From Cryptomeria japonica (lineage: Eukaryota; Streptophyta; Pinopsida; Cupressales; Cupressaceae), in assembly GCF_030272615.1 (NCBI RefSeq), contig NC_081411.1:39733140-39797139 (forward strand): DNA of 64,000 nucleotides. Direction: 5' to 3'. Below are positions 10,532-22,251 of the stretch, piece after piece (the stretch's first letter is position 1; every line of letters begins with the position of its first letter). Position numbers and translations under genes: made by a program. The notes below the pieces were generated by a model. That model was given only the letters and a program-made list of their open reading frames with translations, was not told the DNA's origin and ran no database searches.

Positions 10532-10885
10532 ACTCTTTTATATATATATGGAAATAGGTTTTTCAGTAGTACTTTGTCATTGTTGGCAAAGGGGGAGAAG
10601 TATATCTAGTTTTTGTTTTTAAAATTTTGAAATGTTGATATATCAGGGGAGAAGTATATCAGGGGGAGAAGTATCTGTTTTGAAATTTTGATATATGCTA
10701 TGATATATGTTATATGTTGTGATGATTATGCTCTGAATGCAAAATTGCTATACACTCTGTTGATTAAGGGATAGTGTATATGCTTAGGGGGAGCAATTTT
10801 GTTAATGGCAAATTTTTGTTGTAAAACACTTAGATGTCAAAATTTTATTTTCCTAAGTGTTGCCATCAATGCCAAAGGGGGAGAT
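10532..10885 (+). promoter_or_regulatory. 3' untranslated region with five polypurine tracts
   Basis: Purine runs of the AAAGGGGGAGA type occur at 10588-10600, 10645-10654, 10661-10671, 10786-10796 and 10874-10884. The last lies two bases before the 3' LTR and is the functional one by position. The first four look like duplicates; GGCAAAGGGGGAGA and GCCAAAGGGGGAGA share flanking bases. Confidence 0.7.
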
Positions 10886-12036
10886 TGTTGGCATTTTTTA
10901 TGTTTATGTTGTGGTTGTCATTGATGGACACACACTTGTATTGAGATCCCCTTTACATGTATGAGCTTGTGCTCAACCGGTATTTGTTCCAACCGGTATG
11001 TTGTATACTAGTATTTAGACTAGTGGTGATTTTGCAGAATGTGTTTCTCAGTCTAAGGTGGCATGTCGACCCCAAGCGGTTCATAGATCACAAGCAATAC
11101 GAGGGTGCAAAGTGGCACAACACATTCTTACTAGTCTTCATTTTTGTCAAACCGGCAACCAGTATTTTGTATGAACCGGTAATACTCTGTGATGAGTTAC
11201 CAACCGACATTTTGTGATGAGTTACCAGTCCACCGATTGTTTGACGGTGCTGACACATTGAAGGTGCTTTTTGTGTCATGTTACTGAGTATGTCTAGATT
11301 CATTGAACCTAGGAAATTGAAATGTAATCCTATTGGACCGACATGAAATTAGATTCCTTTAAAAGGACATCATGTCTAGGGTTTTAAGTTGTTGCTGAAA
11401 GGGTTAATGTTGAGCTAGGGTTTAAGTTGGGAGTCAAGAACGATCTTATCTAAGAAGATCAAGTTGTAACTATGAGAGAGAGAGAGGAGATTGAAGTAAT
11501 GCTGGAATGCATTAGCTATGAGCAATACTAGATCTAACCAAGCAGTTTGTGCTATTAGATAGATCAAACACTTGTTGATTACTCACATCTTTGACAAGTC
11601 TGTAGCCCTTAACTGGGTAGGCCTCAAAGCCTTTGTAAAATCCTCTAACAAGGTGGTTCACACATGTGAATCTAAAATCCTCTAACAAGGTAGTCTTTAA
11701 TTGGACTTATCTCCTAACAGAGATTGAGATTCCTAACAGGATCTGTTCTGGTGAAGAACATTGTAGGACCTTAATCGGTCTGGTTTCTATTCTGTAGATA
11801 GTAACTTGTGAGTTCCATCTCACTGTGGTTTTTCCTAGTTGGGCTTCCACATCAAATATCTTGTGTTATGGTTGTATTGCTTTTGTGGGTGAATGCTTTA
11901 TTCGCATTTTGGTTTGCATGTGTGGTAATCGGTTTAACTGTCAGACTACTTTACCAGTTTATCTTTAGACTATGTAAGTGTTTTAGTGCAGTAGTTTTTG
12001 GCCTACTAATTCACCCCCCCCTCTTAGTATTCATCA
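10886..12036 (+). repeat. 3' LTR of the non-autonomous element
   Basis: Starts TGTTGGCATTTTTTATG and ends TATTCATCA, followed by the target duplication GATTT. It is clearly homologous to 4358-5509 over its full length. ORFs at 10957-11217 and 11808-12062 are LTR sequence. Confidence 0.9.
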
Positions 12037-12041
12037 GATTT

Positions 12042-12659
12042 TACCCTAACTCGATGATCTGATGAGATCACTTAGGCGTGGAGTGGAGTTATCAGGTATT
12101 GGTAGGAATTGTTCACACTTACCCCGATGAATCGATGATTCGTCGGTGTTCAGAGTATTGTTATTGGGTATTGGCAGGACATGTTTTCTTGCCACCTAAT
12201 GCTCCGATGGGATTGCTTTCTATGTGGTGCATTGCCATCAGCCATTAGAAGCCATGTTTTGCTGCCACCCCGATGACCAGATGGAAACTGAACATCGGTT
12301 GCAGGTGGTAACTATTTGTGTCAAAATTAATCTCGTCCATTTGGAGTGATTCACGATAGGGAAAGGAGGATATAAAAGACCCAATGGGTATTTGTAAGAG
12401 GTTGTTTACCTCAGAGGAAAAATCATTTTTGTTGTTTCTCTAATCATTAATATCAAAGTCTATTTTCTTGTGATTTCTTTTAGAAAGTTTAATTTTTTTT
12501 TTGAATTGCAAGTAATGTTTTAAAGTCTTTAAGTTTACTTATGTAGTTAATGTAAATGCTTCATTTCTCTATTTTGTGAGTTACTGGTTTGAATCTGTGA
12601 ATAAGCTCGAGATCTATAAATAAGGTGTTCCATTTCAGTTTTGTTCTTTGTTTGCAACA
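12042..12659 (+). repeat. right piece of the split candidate LTR
   Basis: Continues 4279-4357 after excision of the insertion and one GATTT copy. It contains GGATATAAAAGACCC at about 12369 and ends TTTGCAACA. The right limit is inferred from the TGTTG/CAACA end match only. Confidence 0.4.
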
Positions 12660-13848
12660 ATAATATGGCTTTGACTTGAAACTCCACTCGACCATTGGAG
12701 GTTTTCAAGTAGAGCCAACCATGTACAGTAGGTTTTCACTTGAAGGAGACTAGGATATGGCATTAGCTATTCCTACAAACCGGCCCTAGGCGAGCTTGGT
12801 GATAGTCCAACTAGGTGTTAGTAAACATTGAAGAAGTTAACATGCAGGGGAAGACTGGAGAGAGGAATCCATTGGAAACTGATAGAGTATCCAAAAGGCT
12901 ACATGCCTTGAAACATAGATAACTTGAAGCCGATAGATGAAAGATTGCCTAACCAAACAAGATGGGTGGTTTTGCAATGAGTGAGCATGTTTTGATTATC
13001 ATACACCCCTACAAGGTCATGGTGAATGAATTAGGAGAGATAGTGAGAAAGCTTACCATGTGAGCTTGAGAAGGGTGAAACAAGCAACTAATGGTAGGGA
13101 AGTATTTTGTAGTCATGAAGGAGAAGACTAGGGGCCCTAAGAGAGACTAGAACAAAACCATCATAGTACTCTAATGGTGGAAGAATAGGACTCTCCCTAT
13201 CAGATACTATGCCTGGTATTCTTCTCACTATCTTATCCTCTCTTTTTATAGTTTATTCTCTCTTCTTGCGCCTTTTCTTTCATCAAATTGGATAATAGGT
13301 TAGAATATATTCATTAAAGTATGTAGTATTCAATGATATTGTATTGTTTAGTGTACATTACTTCATTCTTGACAAGCATGTTTCTTCACTTGATAGTTTG
13401 TCTTGGATTCAATTATGTAAATTTTAATAGATTTACATTTTTATATGTGCTAGCATGTTATACAATTTCATATGTGTTGAGTAGGATTATATCATGGTGT
13501 GTTTGATTGGGTTTAATTAAATCACATTAGTCATATAATTCTTAAGCTTAACACATTTATCTTCTACATCATCAAGGTAGCATTTAATTAAATATGTAGC
13601 TATTTAACTAAATTACACATGTATCGATTTAATCATAAAACATTGAGAAATCAATCACGTGGATATTAAATTAGACAAACATGTTCATTACCAAATATGT
13701 TACATTTAATCAAAGAAATGCATAGATTGTTTCAAGAATTGAAATAACATGTTTAAGACATGTATATCCTTGTAGATCAAAAATGTATCACAATACGATC
13801 ATCTCCTATCTCTAGGACTAGTAGCTGGAGGATGGTGACAAGATATCT
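12660..13848. other. unassigned sequence
   Basis: No coding frame or recognised element. The first half is moderately GC and could be old retrotransposon interior. The second half (about 13.25-13.8 kb) is AT-rich. Confidence 0.3.
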
Positions 13849-14650
13849 TGATGCAGGAGCCTCCCTGGTTCATAGCAATCTTGCATCAACCAAAAACACT
13901 TTCCTTTATGTTTGGTTTTCTGTTTGTAGTTTCAGTTTTCCTTTCCATGTCCTGGTTTTGGCTCACCGAACATTGTGGAGTTTGATTCTACTTGAAGACA
14001 TGATCATCTTTCTTTCTTCTAGACCGCATTGCATTTGGATCATTTTCTGACAAGATATCACTACCGATTTCCATGATAGTTTCCTATTACTAGTTGACAG
14101 GCCTTTGTTAGCCGTTGCCTGGACCTATTTTGGTGACCTACCAAAACCCATTCTGAAGCTTGCGGGGCCTTGGGCATTGATTCTGATGTTCCTTGGCATG
14201 TGGCCAACCTTTTCCTATGATCTACATTTCATCCTTTGGATTTTTTGGAGGAATCTCTTGGTAGAGGCCAACCTTGTTATTTTACATGTTAGGTCTTGTT
14301 CTTCGAGTTTTGATCACTTTTGGGCTGACTAGATCCTTTGATACAATATATATATATACATATATTTGTAATAATGCATTATAATGTAATCAATAAGAAA
14401 TCAAGTATCTAGTCTGTGCATAGAAGATATATCATAAAATTCAAGGTCTTGGTTGTGACCTATTCTACTAGGCTTGTGAGCTAGTATGTTGTAACTTGGT
14501 TATTACTGGTTGGATGTAATCAAATTTCATGCAATAAAACAATATATTTAACATTGCCTCCATCATATCTTTATGTTTCCATTTTGTTTAATCTTGCTGA
14601 TAGGTCTGGACTGACCTCTTTGAGGTCCCTCCTTACCAGCGACTTCTTCA
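13849..14650 (+). repeat. 5' LTR of the chromovirus
   Basis: TGATGCAGGAGCC...GACTTCTTCA, about 802 bp, homologous to 19068-19762. The start was set where similarity between the copies begins, the end by the primer site that follows. A (TA)n run lies at about 14345-14365. ORFs 13760-14050 and 14105-14332 are not genes. Confidence 0.8.
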
Positions 14651-14652
14651 AG

Positions 14653-14664
14653 TGGTGTCAGAGG
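14653..14664 (+). promoter_or_regulatory. primer-binding site
   Basis: TGGTGTCAGAGG, two bases after the LTR, is two changes away from TGGTATCAGAGC, the initiator-Met tRNA complement. Confidence 0.6.
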
Positions 14665-14854
14665 AAAGTTTCATAATGGAGGTTATGTTTCCTAAAATTT
14701 TGTTGTAGGGTGGTGGATTGCGGATCCGACCTGCAACTGCAGAGGACTAGTATGGACAATAGTGCAAAGAGGAGCTAGGAATGGTGGAGCATGTGGGAAT
14801 GGATACCCTACTATGATAGAGATGTTGTGATGAATAGCAGCCCAATTAGAAGTC

Positions 14855-16275
14855 ATGGAGACAAGCCAAACAAGAGGGCGATATATTGAAGATGTAAGTA
14901 AATATGAAGGAGAAGATGCCTTGATAGAACAAGCATACCTACTGGTGGTCGTTCCAGATGAGGAAAGGTTTTTGAGGGTTTTGAGTAGGGAAAATACTAA
15001 ACCTCATTTTCACACATTGAAATATGATGGGAAGTTAGATTCAAATTAGTTGATGAATTGGATCTTGGAGATGGAGAAGTATTTCAATTTTTAAAACATT
15101 GAAAAAGAGAGGAAGGTGAAATATGCCCGTACTCGGTTGAAAGGTCATGCATCTCTTTGGTGGGAGCATTTGCAAGTTGAAAGACAAAGAAGAGGTAAGG
15201 AAAAGATTAAGAAATGGGATCAGATGATTACTAAGTTGAAGTCAAAGTTTATGTCGACGAATTATCAAGTGGATCTATTATGGAAGTTACAAAATTTGAG
15301 ACATAAGGAATCTAGTGTGAAGGAGTACACCGAAGCGTTTTACAAGTTGAATATCAGATCCAGACATGTTGATGATGAAGTTGAACAAGTTTCAAGATAT
15401 TTGAATGGATTGCAAATATCTATACAAGATGAATTGAGTATGATCAAATTGGAGAGTGTTGAAGAGGCTTACCAATATACCCTAAAGGCAAAAGAGAAGT
15501 TAAACAAAAGACATGAGTAGAGACAGAGAGGTCGAGGTGGAAGCTTTACCAGAGGAATATTTTGAGGAGGAAGAGGATATATTCGAGTAAGAGGAACTAG
15601 TACAGATCAGAGCAAGGACAAGGAAGTGAGCAAAGAAGGTAATTCATACCGAAAGGATGATATAAATTTCTAGCAAAGGAGAGAACCATATGGTTATCGA
15701 AATGAGAATTTTGGAAGACAAGACAAGAGGACATTCAGAGGAACTTGCTTTAAGTGTAGAGGAGAAGGACATCATGCATTTGAGTGTAAGAAGACAGAAA
15801 CTACTGGAAGAGCAGTAGTGGTGGAAGAAAATCCCACCAGATTAGACAATGAACCAGAAGATGGAGAGTTGTTCATGATGAGGAGAGCTTTGTATCACAT
15901 TGGAGGTGATGAAGAGCCCTTGCAGAGGAAGAATCTCTTCAAGGCCTGATGTAAGGTATCCGGTAAGTGTTGTAAAGTTGTTATTGATAGCAGTAGTTTA
16001 GGTAATATTGTTTCAAAAGAGATGGTGAATAAGTTGAAATTGGTGATATTGAAATAACCTAAGCCTTATCAAATAGCATGGATTCAGGATAAGCATAAGT
16101 TGTTAGTAAGTGAGCAATGTTTGGTGAAATTGAAAATTGGGAATTATCATGATGAAGTCTTGTGTGATATTATGCCTATGGATATTTGTCATCTTTTGTT
16201 GGGTAGACCTTGGAATTTTCATAGATAGGTAGTACATGATGGAAGGAAGATACATACACTATTGTGGCCAATGGG
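14855..16275 (+). pseudogene. chromovirus gag and protease
   Basis: One frame with scattered stops. The retrotransposon gag domain (about 15.0-15.5 kb) includes LKGHASLWWEHL and the typical KYFNF-type helix before it. A basic linker and one CCHC knuckle, CFKCRGEGHHAFEC (about 15.75 kb), follow. The aspartic-protease region at about 15.97-16.2 kb reads VIDSSSLGNIVS where a functional enzyme needs D-S/T-G, then HLLLGRPW, a conserved protease end motif. The loss of the glycine suggests a dead protease. Gag would package element RNA and the protease would cut the polyprotein. Confidence 0.75.
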
Positions 16276-16390
16276 ATGAAGAAAACCTTGTTAAATTCTG
16301 GAGGAACCTTTGAATAATGAAGTATGTATGAATACTATAATTTGTTTGGTAGATGGAAGGAAATTCATGCATGGAATGTGACATGAGAAT

Positions 16391-17985
16391 GTGTGTTTTT
16401 CCCTAATTCCTAAGAAGACTGAGAGACCGAAACCAGAAGGAGAATACCTAGAAGAAATTAAAGATTTGGTGACAGAATATGAGGACATCATTTCAAATAA
16501 TGTACCTAATGGATTTACACCTGTCAGAAGTATTAGTCATTGTATGAACTTGGTTCTCAGAGCTAGTTTTCCTAACAAATTTGCACACCGGTTGACATCG
16601 AAAGAGAATGAAGAAATAAATAGACAAGTGCAGGATTTGTTGAAGAAAGTTTTGATCAGGGAGAGTCTAAGCCCTTGTGTGGTACCAATAGTATTAGCAC
16701 CTAAGAAGAATGGAGAATGGAGAGTGTGTATTGATTCAAGAGCAATAAACAAGATCGTGATGAAATACTGGTTTCCTACGCCTAGGATAGATGACATAAT
16801 GGATTGTTTGAGTGGAGAAAAATACTTTACAAAGATAGATTTGAAGAGTGGATATCATCAAATCAGGATCAGAGAAGGTGATGAGTGGAAGACATCATTA
16901 AAGACAAATGAAGGACTGTACAAATATTTGGTGATGCATTTTGGATTGACTAATGCACTGAGTACTTTCATGAGGTTGATAAATGAGGTATTGAAGAATT
17001 TATTGGCTAAGTTTGTTATTGTGTATTTGGATGACATTCTAATTTTAATAAGACAAAAGAGGAGCATTTGTTGCAGTTAAGATAGTTTTTTGCAGAGGTT
17101 GAGAGAAGAGAAGTTGTTGATTAATATCAAGAAGTTTACTTTCTTGAAGGATGAGTTATTCTATTTGGGATTTGTGATATCTAAGGATGGTTTGAAGATG
17201 GACCCTGAGAAAGTGAAAGCAATTGTTGAATGGCCTGCACCAGTAAGAATTGGAGAGGTAAGATCATTTCATGGATTGGATAGTTTTTACCAGAAGTTTA
17301 TCATAAATTTTAGTTCAGTTTCTAACCCTATAACTGAGACCATGAGAGGAGATTGGAATTAATTCAAGTGGACCACCGGAGAAAACAAAATTTTTGAATT
17401 ATTGAAGTAGAAAGTGACTAAGCAGCCTATGTTGGGTTTACCAAATTTCAATAAAGTATTTCAAGTGGATTTTGATGCAAGTGAAACAACAATAGGATTA
17501 GTCTTGAGTCAAGAAGGAAGAGAAGTAGCCTATTTTAGTGAGAAATTGAATGAATCCTGAAGGATATATTCAGTGTATGATCAAGAATTTTATGCCATTG
17601 TTCAAGCCTTGAAGAAGTGGAGACATTACTTGTTGGCTAAAGAGCTACTGTTATATACAGATCATCAAGATTTACAGTATATGAACAGTTAGTGTAAGTT
17701 GAATCAGAGACATATGAGATGGGTAGAATTATTGCAAAGTTACACCTTTTTGTTGAAACATAGAAGTGGGAAATCTAATAAAGTTGTTGATGCATTGACT
17801 AGGAGAAGTAATTTGCTAATAGAGATGAGAGTAACAGTATTAGGATTTGAATATTTGAAGATCTTGTATGATGAAGACCCAAATTTTGCAAAACCTTGGA
17901 AAGCATGTAGAGAACTGGTTATGGTAGATAGAAGAAAATGGTTGGAATATTTCATTCAGGATGGGATGTTATTGAGAGGAGTTCA
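16391..17985 (+). pseudogene. chromovirus reverse transcriptase and RNase H
   Basis: The frame continues from gag-protease. RT motifs are clear: VPIVLAPKKNGEWRVCIDSR, then FTKIDLKSGYHQIRIREGDEWKTSL, and the catalytic YLDD at about 17026. Two small compensating indels near 17045-17080 scramble about 15 residues after YLDD. The RT thumb and connection follow (FLKDELFYLGFVIS, VRSFHGLDSFYQKFI), then a Ty3-type RNase H: QVDFDAS at about 17460, a YDQEFYAI block and LLYTDHQDLQYM. At least five nonsense codons are present. The enzyme copies element RNA into DNA in the cytoplasm. Confidence 0.85.
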
Positions 17986-19032
17986 GTTGTACTTGGATTG
18001 CCTAAGACACTAAGAGGGAATGATTCTATATTTGTGGTAGTGGATAGATTCTCAAAGATGTCTCATTTAATACCTTGTAAGAAGACACCAGATGCATTGC
18101 ATGTAGCAGACCTATTTTTCAAAGAAGTGGTGAGATTGCATGGATTACCTAAGAGCATAGCTTCAAATAGAGATACTACATTTGTTGGTTATTTTTGGAG
18201 AACACTTTGGAAGAAGATGAATATAGATTTGAAGTTCAATTCTACTTTTCATCCACAAACTGATGGACAAATAGAAGTTGTTAACCAGAGTTTGGGAAAT
18301 TTGTTAAGATGTTTAGTGGGAGATAAAACCAGAATTTGGGATTTAATCCTTGCACAAGTAGATTTTGCCTACAACAATTCAATGAATAGAAATATGAAAA
18401 GAACACCTTTTGATATTGTTACTGGAGTACATCCTAGAGGTATATCAGAATCGAGAGACATTGGCAGTGAAGACCAAAGAAGTTCAGAAGAAGAAGACTT
18501 TGTAGATCATATGGCAGCATTGCTTATTCAAGTTAAGCAACATTTGGAAGACATGAACAACAAGTATAAGGAGAAAGAAGATGAGAAGAGCAGACATAAG
18601 GAATTTGAATTTGGTGATAAAATGATAGTATATCTAAGAAAAGAGATATTCTCGGTTGGAACTTATAATAAGTTACAAATGAATAAGTTTGGACCTTGCA
18701 ACATTATGAAGAAGTTCAGTTCTAGAACTGCATATGAAGTGGAGTTACCAAATACTCTAAGTATTTCACTAGTGTTCAACATTGCAGATCTTGATAAGTT
18801 CTATGAACTACAATTCAGTGAGGACAATGTTGCAGACTTAGAGAAACAATTACCCTGAAAGGAACCGGATCAGATTGAAGAGATTTTGGATAGTAGGATT
18901 ATGCGTAGTACCCAAAGCAATCAGTATAAAGAATATATTGTGAAGTGGAAGGACAAACCAGTTGAAGATTCATCTTGGATTTCTTAAGAAGAGGTAGACC
19001 GCCTTGGTTTCACTCTGACACCAAAAAAGTAA
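17986..19032 (+). pseudogene. chromovirus integrase with deletion, and chromodomain
   Basis: The RNase H-linked frame ends at about 17.99 kb and joins abruptly, in another frame, to LGLPKTLRGNDSIFVVVDRF. The HHCC zinc domain and the first catalytic Asp are gone. The second Asp block reads IASNRDTTF where SDRD is usual, so this Asp is Asn. The Glu block HPQTDGQIEVVNQSL is intact. The C-terminal GPY-like region is followed by a chromodomain at 18868-19032 (DQIEEILDSR, EYIVKWKDKPVEDSSWIS), interrupted by stops. Chromodomains direct integration to marked chromatin. This integrase cannot work. Confidence 0.85.
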
Positions 19033-19067
19033 GAGGCTAACTTGTTTTTTCAATAATCTTGGATGTC

Positions 19068-19767
19068 TGATACAAGAGCATCCTCGTTCATAGAAATCTT
19101 GCATCAACTAAAAATATTTTCCTTTGTATTTGGTTTTCTATTTTCAGTTTCAATTTTCCTTTCTCTATGTCCCATTTTTGGCTTACCGGACCCTATGGAG
19201 TTGGATTCTACTTGAAGACTTGATCATCTTTCTTTCTTCCAGGTCTCATCGCATTTGGATCATTTTTTGGCAAGATATTACTATCGGTTTCCATGATAGT
19301 TTCTTGTTATTGGTTGACAAGCCTTTGTTACCAATTGCCTGGACCTATTCTAGTGATCTACCAAAACCCATTGCAAATCTTGTGAAGCCTTGGGTTTTGA
19401 TTCAAATGAACCTTGGCGTGTGGCCGAAATTTTCCTATGATCTACATTTCATCCTTTAGATTTTTTGGAGGAATCACTTAGCGAAGGTTGACCTTGTTAT
19501 TTTACATGTTAGGTCTTGTTCTTTGTGTTTTCATCCCTTTTGGGCTGACTAGATCCTTTGGATCGATATATATATAGATAGATATATTTATTTATTTATT
19601 TATTTATAATTACACCTTAGAATGTAATCAATCAGAGAATCAAGTAGGTAGTCTATGCGTAGAAGAAAGATCATAATGTTCAAGGTCTCGCTTGTGACCT
19701 ACTCTACCAGGCATGTGAATTGGTATGTTTTAACCTGGTTGTTATCGGTTGGATGTAATCAATTTTT
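19068..19767 (+). repeat. 3' LTR of the chromovirus, truncated
   Basis: TGATACAAGAGCATCC... matches the 5' LTR copy until about 19762, then TTTTT and a foreign LTR end TGTTAATC. The missing terminal part should lie on the far side of the inserted Copia element but was not found in the window. Confidence 0.8.
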
Positions 19768-21395
19768 TGTTAATCTTATGAAGATCTGGTTAATACTGAG
19801 AGGGGAGGTTTGAATCAGTATTAACAATAACTTGAACTTTGAATCCAAATCTAACTAAAACCAAATTAGAAACTTCTTAACAGATATCCTTACTTCTACA
19901 ATCAGATCTAACAACCTTTTAATCAAATTTGCAAAAACCATTTATCATAATTATCATCTTTATCTCTTAATCAGTCATACCAATTTGATCATTCAACTAA
20001 TCAATCTTATCAATCTGATCAAGTTGTTAATCATTTCATCTTAGTACTAGTAATATCTGATAAATTATAAATGACATATCATAACTGGTGTCTCAGAAAT
20101 AATGCATGTAAATATAAACATCATAAAAAGACATTCCACACATAAAACACCAAGATTTTTGACATGGAAATCCAAATGGGAAAAACCACAATGGGAATTG
20201 GTACCCATAATAATTTGTGCTCTTTTGAAGTACGCCCTATTAGGATCTTAGCCTGGTTAAGAGCTTACAATACGCTCAATTAGGAGTCACTTGGTTAAGG
20301 AATTTTCCTATCACTCAAGCTAGGAGCTTAATGATCTATTGTGATCAATCTAGTTAGAGGATTTAAACACTCTTTTGTGAGCTACCCTGTTAGGGGACTT
20401 AGATGACAAAGTCCTATTAGGACCTACCCGGTTAAGGGATTTATGTTGTTGTAACTGTTAGGGAACAAAAGTGAAAAATGATCTGTAACTTTACACTTTC
20501 AACTTGTTAAATTAGATCCAGTTTTACTTCACAATCTGCAACACTTAGGCAGATCTCTATATTCTCTGAGATGGCTCAACTCATTCTCCAAATTCCACCA
20601 ACACATAAAACATCAGTTGTGTCACCCTAAATATCCATAGCAACTAAGTCGGCCATAAAACCTAATTACATCTTGAATTTACAATACATATCGTAAAAGA
20701 TCAATATATAGATAATTACAACAAATTACAATGCAATATCACCCATTGATTATTCATAACCCATCACATAAAATCCAATCTGTACAGAAGTCAAACCCTT
20801 AGAACATTTCGCTAAACACTTTGCACATTCCCAAGAAATTCTACTATCTTTTGTGCCAAAACACATTTCAAATCATTCACGCAGGTTGTGTCCTGTTATC
20901 TTCTTCATGTAGATTCGCCAACAATCACCATCAAATAAAAAATAATTACTGGTTGAGTGAATTCATCACCAGTCCTAAAACCCTACTAAAACCTTAGCAC
21001 GCTTCCATCAGAATTTCAAAACATGCCTTACGATAATCAACATACGATGCGGTTATGGTCACACACACAAATCCATCATAAAATCTTATATCTCAAACCA
21101 AAAGTTTCCAATCATCACCGATTTACCAATTCCATCAAAATATTTTCTTTTACTAGTTGAATTCCTAATTCTTTGTCCTATTGGTAAACCCTGTCAGACT
21201 TACAAATTCTAAATCCATCAAATCAAATTATTTATCCAACAAGTCAAACATTAAAGTTCATCTATAACCATCATCAAACATTAATTGACATAGGTTGTCA
21301 TCAATGAAAATACTAATAACTGATCATGTCATTATCATTCCTCTACCGATATAGGCATGAACTCACCTGCATCGGTTACGCCAAACATGCCAACA
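19768..21395 (-). repeat. 3' LTR of the minus-strand Copia
   Basis: In minus orientation it starts TGTTGGCATGTTTGGCG, just after the polypurine tract, and ends AGATTAACA. Its counterpart on the plus strand is 49259-50910. The region around 20.2-20.45 kb has several TAGGA-rich imperfect repeats that also occur in the other copy. Confidence 0.85.
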
Positions 21396-21407
21396 ATCTC
21401 CCCCTTT
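21396..21407 (-). promoter_or_regulatory. polypurine tract
   Basis: AAAGGGGGAGAT on the minus strand directly abuts the LTR start TGTTGGC. Confidence 0.8.
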
Positions 21408-21739
21408 GGCATTGATGGCAACACCAATTAGATATATAATCATATATGTAAATCATTTGCATCTTAACACATTAATTGATGGTCCACTCTTCATTTCTTC
21501 TCCTCAAGCCTGATCATCTTCTCCCATAACTAATTATTTGATTTCTTTTTCTTCTCGCCCTTTGACAACAATGCCAAATTAAAAATGCATCACTTTACTT
21601 CAATCTGATCAGAGCTGTAATTCATATAATACTATATCAAAGGCACTCCCCCTCTGGAGTAGCCCACATATTAATCAATCGTTAGTAAAGAATAAACATG
21701 AAATCCACAGGATTTATGCAACTTTAGCATCTTAGTTCT

Positions 21740-22240
21740 TCCGGTGTAGGGGTCTAACCCCTAATTTACTTTTGAGAAACTCAAAACTAGTCTTTGGCAA
21801 GGGCTTGGTAAAGATATCAGCTAACTAATCTTTACTTTTCACATACTCAATATTTACCTGCTTCTCCGGAACTCTTTCCCTTAAGAAATGATACTTTAAC
21901 TCTATATGCTTGGCTCTTGCATGAAGTACAAGATTCTTGGAAATATTTCTTGCACTCGTATTGTCACAATAGATAGTGAATGATCCACACATATCTATCT
22001 TGAATCTTTCCAGCACATGTCTCATCCATATAGCCTACGTGCAATTCATGGATGCAACAACATACTCAACTTCAGTTGTAGATTAAGAAACACAAGTTTG
22101 TTTCTTGCTTGTCCATGCTACAAGTCTTCCTCTAAGTAGAAAAGCTCCACCGGTTGTCCATTTTATATCATCCACATTGCCTGCCCAATCTGCATTCGTA
22201 AAAATATGTCTCTTTTTGAAATCTTGTAACTAACCCAACA
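21740..22240 (-). pseudogene. Copia RNase H remnant
   Basis: The minus-strand reading shows TNADWAGN, then TTEVEYVVAS, then IYCDNTSARNISKN and HIELKYHFLRE, followed by IEYVKSKD and LADIFTKALAK. These are the ordered conserved blocks of Copia RNase H, including the acidic D, E and D residues. Two or more nonsense codons break it. The upstream RT part is cut off by the CACTA insertion. Confidence 0.85.
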
Positions 22241-22251
22241 ACATGAGAAAG

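Larger units (their letters stand above)
4358..12036 (+). mobile_element. complete non-autonomous LTR retrotransposon (LARD/TR-GAG-like)
   Basis: Two LTRs of 1152 and 1151 bp flank a 5.4 kb interior. The element is bracketed by the 5-bp direct repeat GATTT (4353-4357 and 12037-12041), which proves an insertion event. A primer-binding site follows the 5' LTR and a polypurine tract precedes the 3' LTR. The interior encodes a gag-like ORF and a very large second ORF but no protease, integrase, RT or RNase H in any frame I can see. It must therefore have moved with enzymes from a relative. The linker and zinc knuckles of its gag resemble those of the Copia element at 32661-41509, so a Copia helper is likely (inference). 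Confidence 0.88.
13849..19767 (+). mobile_element. Ty3/Gypsy chromovirus, 3' LTR truncated by an insertion
   Basis: Order LTR, primer site, gag with zinc knuckle, protease, RT, RNase H, integrase, chromodomain, LTR. This order and the C-terminal chromodomain define a Ty3 chromovirus. The 3' LTR matches the 5' LTR from its start to GATGTAATCAA (about 19762), then stops where a Copia LTR begins at 19768. About 120 bp of its end is missing from this place. The element is coding-dead: many nonsense codons, an integrase deletion and damaged catalytic sites. Confidence 0.85.
19768..22251 (-). mobile_element. Copia element, 3' part, interrupted by a CACTA element
   Basis: On the minus strand this holds the RNase H end of pol, a polypurine tract and a 1.63 kb 3' LTR. 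It sits inside the chromovirus 3' LTR and breaks off at 22251, where CACTAGTAGAAAT begins. It belongs to the same family as the plus-strand Copia at 48316-50910, because the LTR ends match (TGTTGGCAT start, CTCAGTATTAA...GGATTAACA-type end). Confidence 0.8.
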
